Source: Synergistaceae bacterium (GTDB lineage: Bacteria > Synergistota > Synergistia > Synergistales > Aminobacteriaceae). From it: a stretch of 9,145 nt of DNA. A model generated the notes under the pieces. It was not told the origin of the DNA. It was given only the letters and a program-made list of their open reading frames with translations, and ran no database searches. Below, piece by piece: positions 6,484 to 9,145 of the stretch (positions within the stretch are counted from its first letter, which is position 1; each line of letters begins with the position of its first letter). The stretch spans positions 1-9,145 of the forward strand of contig JAISWV010000431.1 in the NCBI GenBank assembly GCA_031270755.1, read 5' to 3'. Position numbers and translations under genes: made by a program.

Positions 6484-6681
6484 ATGATTAAAGAAACTCA
6501 AAAGGAGAAAAGAGTAGAAAGTATTCCGTTTGAGAGCCGGGAGGTTATGTTAAACTTCCAGTTCGGCCCACTGAAAATGAAATTCGATTGGCTCGAAAAA
6601 AAAGCTACTCCTTGTAATTTGGAGGAAAAACGAAAATTGCTTGATCCTGAGCATTTATATCGCTACAGTCTTGACAGGTGA
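6484..6681 (+). CDS. Small charged protein of unknown function between cas6 and cas8b
   Basis: A 65-residue product with no recognised family. It is rich in Lys, Glu and Arg. A lysine/glutamate-rich N-terminus is followed by a possible beta-hairpin (about 22-36, MLNFQFGPLKMKFDW) and a helical, charged C-terminus (EEKRKLLDPEHLYRYSLDR). No signal peptide or membrane segment is visible. Translation signals are good: AAGAAGG (6471-6477), 6-nt spacing, ATG 6484, and a promoter at 6406-6433. It ends 13 bases before the CRISPR-repeat-like element. In creTA modules this position is held by the toxin; known CreT toxins are small RNAs with a strong ribosome binding site and a tiny rare-codon frame, whereas this frame is long enough to make a protein. 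It may be a protein toxin, a cas regulator or an unrelated small gene. Composition and codon choice look coding but short length limits certainty. Confidence 0.55.
   Translation: MIKETQKEKRVESIPFESREVMLNFQFGPLKMKFDWLEKKATPCNLEEKRKLLDPEHLYRYSLDR
6641..6669 (+). promoter_or_regulatory. Weak possible promoter for the guide RNA
   Basis: TTGATC (6641-6646), 17-bp spacer, TACAGT (6664-6669); each box matches consensus at 4 of 6 positions. The predicted start near 6676 would put the repeat-like element about 20 nt into the transcript. It lies within the end of the small gene. GGTGA-GG-TCACC (6677-6688) just downstream is a small palindrome. Transcription from upstream promoters is the alternative. 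Confidence 0.3.
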
Positions 6682-6694
6682 GGTCACCATAAAT

Positions 6695-6724
6695 TTTCCC
6701 TAATTCCTAAAAAGGGATGGAAAC
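6695..6724 (+). CRISPR. Single CRISPR-repeat-like sequence (pseudo-repeat)
   Basis: About 30 nt ending in GGGATGGAAAC. The last 8 nt, ATGGAAAC (6717-6724), resemble the ATTGAAAC-type 5' handle left by Cas6 in type I-B systems, and the upstream CCTAATTCC...AGGGA segment resembles common I-B repeats. TTTCC (6695-6699) can pair with GGAAA (6719-6723). There is only one copy in the window, so this is not an array. The left boundary is approximate and the match to the host's true repeat cannot be tested here. Confidence 0.55.
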
Positions 6725-6760
6725 TTATTTGTGTTGCTTAAGTATTTTCTTTAAAAGAAT
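6695..6760 (+). ncRNA. CreA/CreR-like guide RNA: pseudo-repeat plus pseudo-spacer
   Basis: A crRNA-like unit made of a repeat-like sequence (6695-6724) and a following pseudo-spacer (from 6725, about 36 nt). The pseudo-spacer's first 21 nt match the minus strand of the upstream promoter region (6379-6399) at 18 positions, including 11 in a row, GTGTTGCTTAA (6731-6741). Complementarity stops at position 21, as in known Cre RNAs that recruit Cascade to repress without cleaving. AAGAATGGATTCTT (6755-6768) is a small inverted repeat that could mark the RNA 3' end. The position between cas6 and cas8b is that of creA in Haloarcula type I-B loci. Seen directly: handle-like end, match and location. 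Inferred: expression, Cas6 processing and repression. Confidence 0.58.
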
Positions 6761-6778
6761 GGATTCTTCTTGTCGGAT

Positions 6779-6786
6779 GGGAGGGG
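6779..6786 (+). promoter_or_regulatory. Strong ribosome binding site upstream of cas8b
   Basis: GGGAGGGG is the best ribosome binding site in the gap. It lies 6 nt before an in-frame ATT (6793), 15 nt before TTG (6802) and 24 nt before ATG (6811). The in-frame stop TAA at 6787-6789 directly follows it, so the cas8b start must be one of these three. The spacing favours the rare ATT start. Confidence 0.5.
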
Positions 6787-6801
6787 TAAAAAATTAAAAG
6801 A

Positions 6802-8589
6802 TTGTTTCGTATGAGAGGTCATTGGTGGTTCGACAGCGGCATTGCGGGATTGTACTTCATCGCCAACTCGCTTTTGGGTGCGACGAATCCGGATTCTGAC
6901 GAGCCGAGATGGCCTGACGTGTCGCTCGAGGTTACACGGGAAGGGGTATTGATCGATACAGCTGACGAAGGGAAATTAAAGGCCTTCCTGGAAGCTTGTT
7001 ATGAAAAGCTGGCTTCTACGTGGTGGAATCAATCGACATCTCAGCAGATGGAGAAGAAAGAATTGGTGCTTTATGACAAGGAACGCGACGAGTTTTATTC
7101 TGGTCCCAAACGAATGCCTACGCCTGTAGCTGGACTGTCAACCAGTGCGAGGAGTTGGAGGGCCGATGGAATCCTTTACAAAGATATGGACCAGTCGTTA
7201 CGCGTCCGTTGTGATGAATTTTTGGAGAGGGAGAAAAAAATTTTATGGACGGACAATAGGAAATTGATCTATGCCCAGCCAGTCTGTCACCCTAAATTGG
7301 ATATTCTTCCCCAAAAAGGAAAAATAAAAGTTTGCTCCATCTGCGGGCAACACATGGTATGCGGCGATGTCGATCAGACGACTTTCCCGCTGTTCTCCAG
7401 CAAAAACGCTACTTTTTCGTTTAATTCCTCATATGGTACGCCGGACGTCATTTGCTGGGAGTGCGGTATGTTAGGCAAATTTGCGGTCCACGCGGCTCAA
7501 TATAAAGCGGCGTCGCCGTATACTCATATTATGCAGCTCAATTCCGAAGATATGGAAGTTTTGGCGAAGGCGCATGAGTGGATGGGTTGTGCCTCTCCTC
7601 TGCGTGGATATGACCCGGCGACGATATATTTCTCGAATTTTGACGATCAGAAGCGTAAGATTTTGCAAAACGCTCGTTTGCCTTACGAGGTTTTATGGGG
7701 TTTTTATACTGCGGCTTATGAGCTCTTGCGGGAACACAAAAAAGAAAGGCAGAGTCAAGAAGAGGATTTCGAAGACGAGGAAATCTCCCTGGAAAAACTT
7801 GAAAAGACGGCATCGCTTGGAGTCGTCTTGATGTCTTTGGAGACCAAAGGGCAAACTTTTGTTACAAAGGAAATTGTACAATATAACGACACGACCTACG
7901 TGTTTAGATTGATCGACCATCTCAAGAGAGAAGCAGATAGGGAGAGAAAGGACAAGAAGGTTTTCTTTTCTGCCGATGAAAGCGCTTCTTTTTTAGAGAG
8001 TCTCTTTAAAGATTTTTATGTTCAATTGATTCCACAAAAAAGCTTTGACCCGGCAAATGGACTTTACCGCAATGAAATTTTGCGGAAAGTATTTAAGAAA
8101 AGCTCGATTTTGCTTGATGTAGAGAGTTTCGTTTTAAAAAAGTCTTTGATTGTAGATTATCCTTATTTAGAACGAATTTTGTTTTTTACAAAGTTGTATG
8201 AAATGGTGATTCACTGTCGAGATGTGGACAATGGGGAGGGGTCGGGCATGACGAAGGAGCAGGTAGAAACTGCAACGAAACTTGGCGCTCAGATTGTTTT
8301 ATCCGCAAAGGACATTTTGAAGGATGAAAAGGGAAATGTCGATTTAAAACCCGTTAAGGGAGATTTATTCGCCTTGAGGAAGACGAGGACGGTCAAAGAT
8401 TTCCTTGAACAGCTTAATCGCCTGCAATTCCGTTACGGCATCATTCTCAACAAAGAAATTGTGTCAGGTGTTATGGAAGAACCCGATGTAGACTTCGAGG
8501 AATTTAAGGCGTATTGTATGATTTCCGCGATGAACGTCTACAATGGAACAATGCGTCCACATTCTGTCAAACAAGAAAAAGATGTATAA
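6802..8589 (+). CDS. cas8b: Cas8b/Cst1, large subunit of type I-B Cascade (CXXC-CXXC family)
   Basis: The large Cascade subunit that recognises the PAM and helps open target DNA. The N-terminus RGHWWFDSGIAG (residues 5-16 from TTG 6802) is the typical opening of Cst1-type Cas8b. The defining pair of cysteine motifs is present: CSIC (178-181) and CWEC (218-221), probably a zinc site. The rest is a long, mainly helical body with an acidic stretch (EEDFEDEEISLEKLEK, near 318-334). About 595 residues is normal for the family. Start choice is unresolved: ATT 6793 has the ideal ribosome binding site, TTG 6802 is poorly spaced and ATG 6811 has none; TTG is listed as a compromise. cas7 follows after 36 bases. 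The gene looks more AT-rich than cas6 and the upstream housekeeping genes. Expression is probably controlled by the gap promoters and the pseudo-repeat in its leader. Confidence 0.88.
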   Translation: MFRMRGHWWFDSGIAGLYFIANSLLGATNPDSDEPRWPDVSLEVTREGVLIDTADEGKLKAFLEACYEKLASTWWNQSTSQQMEKKELVLYDKERDEFYSGPKRMPTPVAGLSTSARSWRADGILYKDMDQSLRVRCDEFLEREKKILWTDNRKLIYAQPVCHPKLDILPQKGKIKVCSICGQHMVCGDVDQTTFPLFSSKNATFSFNSSYGTPDVICWECGMLGKFAVHAAQYKAASPYTHIMQLNSEDMEVLAKAHEWMGCASPLRGYDPATIYFSNFDDQKRKILQNARLPYEVLWGFYTAAYELLREHKKERQSQEEDFEDEEISLEKLEKTASLGVVLMSLETKGQTFVTKEIVQYNDTTYVFRLIDHLKREADRERKDKKVFFSADESASFLESLFKDFYVQLIPQKSFDPANGLYRNEILRKVFKKSSILLDVESFVLKKSLIVDYPYLERILFFTKLYEMVIHCRDVDNGEGSGMTKEQVETATKLGAQIVLSAKDILKDEKGNVDLKPVKGDLFALRKTRTVKDFLEQLNRLQFRYGIILNKEIVSGVMEEPDVDFEEFKAYCMISAMNVYNGTMRPHSVKQEKDV

Positions 8590-8625
8590 GCAACATAACA
8601 TAACTTGTTAGGAAGGAGCATTCGA

Positions 8626-9145
8626 ATGCAAATGAATATTATGAAGAACAAGTGCCTTACACTTACGTATTTGACGCGCGCTTCTTACGCCTCGCTCAAT
8701 GGATCCGACAAAGAGGCGGACAACATTTCGAGCATCAAAAAAATAAGAATGAACGACGGCAATGAATATCCTTATAAATCCTCCCAGGCCGTCAGGAGAG
8801 ATCTTCGAGAGCAGCTGGCAGTGTTGGGTTGGGAACTCTCGGAGGCTGCCCTAGCGAAACAGAACAAAGGTGCGGCGTACACGCTGGGGGAACCCGAGAA
8901 ATACATCGACGACGATTTGTTCGGTTTCATGATCGCTGATAAAGACACGAAAAAACGTACCGGGCCGGTACGCGTGTCCCCTCTCATATCGCTCGAGCCT
9001 TATCGCGGCGAATTGGATTTTGCCACAAACTACATGGGTGTCAAGGCCGGCGGCAACCCCAATATCTTTGAAACAGAGATACACGCGGGCGTTTATCGAG
9101 GAACCATTTTGATCGAACTGGACAGAGTCGGAGTCTCGGACGCGA
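8626..9145 (+). CDS. cas7: Cas7/Cst2 (DevR family) Cascade backbone subunit, 5' part
   Basis: The subunit that polymerises along the crRNA spacer to form the Cascade filament. Only the first 173 codons are inside the window and the frame is open to the end. Translation starts at ATG 8626 behind AAGGAG (8613-8618) with 7-nt spacing. Family signs: the N-terminal strand CLTLTYLTRASYASLNGSD, the DDDLFGFM motif typical of Cst2/DevR (about residues 94-101), and RVSPLISLEPYRGELDFATN, followed by ETEIHAGVYRGTILIELDRVG. The order cas6-cst1-cst2 fits the Tneap form of type I-B, so cas5, cas3 and the adaptation genes would be expected downstream. It follows cas8b by 36 bases and is probably in the same transcript. 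Confidence 0.9.
   Translation, partial: MQMNIMKNKCLTLTYLTRASYASLNGSDKEADNISSIKKIRMNDGNEYPYKSSQAVRRDLREQLAVLGWELSEAALAKQNKGAAYTLGEPEKYIDDDLFGFMIADKDTKKRTGPVRVSPLISLEPYRGELDFATNYMGVKAGGNPNIFETEIHAGVYRGTILIELDRVGVSDA

Noticed and set aside
6671..6700. Perfect TTGACA -35 box just before the pseudo-repeat
   Set aside because: No acceptable -10 hexamer lies 16-18 bp downstream (the sequence there is TTTCCC-like).
6695..6801. A genuine CRISPR array
   Set aside because: Only one repeat-like copy exists in the window; no second copy occurs at spacer distance on either side.
8587..8595. A second pseudo-spacer match (TAAGCAACA) at the cas8b-cas7 junction
   Set aside because: Only nine bases match (spacer positions 8-16) and the seed positions 2-4 and 7 differ, so Cascade binding is not expected.

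Overview
The window looks like bacterial chromosome. Its left part is the conserved cdaA-cdaR-glmM module (cyclic-di-AMP synthesis and amino-sugar activation). Its right part is the start of a type I-B CRISPR-Cas operon of the Cst/Tneap kind. The host cannot be named from sequence alone. A c-di-AMP cyclase operon, a fairly GC-rich backbone and a Cst1/Cst2 CRISPR system would suit Synergistota or a Firmicutes-like lineage, but that is inference.

Layout, all genes on the plus strand: the C-terminal part of the diadenylate cyclase CdaA (1-474); its YbbR-domain regulator CdaR (533-1768); phosphoglucosamine mutase GlmM (1793-3172); an unrecognised 623-residue protein with a signal peptide and one internal membrane segment (3226-5097); cas6 (5273-6034); a 770-base gap; cas8b/cst1 (about 6802-8589); and the first 173 codons of cas7/cst2 (8626 to the window end). 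No CRISPR array lies in the window.

The cas6-cas8b gap is the most interesting part. It holds (a) a 124-bp MITE-like element at 6208-6331, with near-perfect terminal inverted repeats and a perfect 8-bp target duplication, inserted inside what reads as an older promoter; (b) a run of promoter elements with four TATAAT boxes; (c) a 65-codon small gene (6484-6681) behind a good promoter and ribosome binding site; and (d) one CRISPR-repeat-like sequence ending in ATGGAAAC at 6724, followed by a pseudo-spacer. The first 21 nt of that pseudo-spacer match the minus strand of the promoter region (6379-6399) at 18 positions. Two of the three mismatches fall at positions 6 and 18, where type I R-loops flip bases out, and the match stops sharply after position 21.

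This is the architecture of the Cas-regulating RNAs CreA (CreTA RNA toxin-antitoxin pairs) and CreR (cas autorepression), and it sits in the same cas6-cas8b gap as Haloarcula creTA. The proposed model is that Cas6 matures a single crRNA-like guide, Cascade carrying it binds the promoter region without a full R-loop, and the downstream unit (small gene and cas8b-cas7) is repressed. If Cascade is lost or occupied, the unit would be de-repressed. The small gene, or an RNA overlapping it, is the natural candidate for a toxin or effector. The DNA match is seen directly; the mechanism is inferred.
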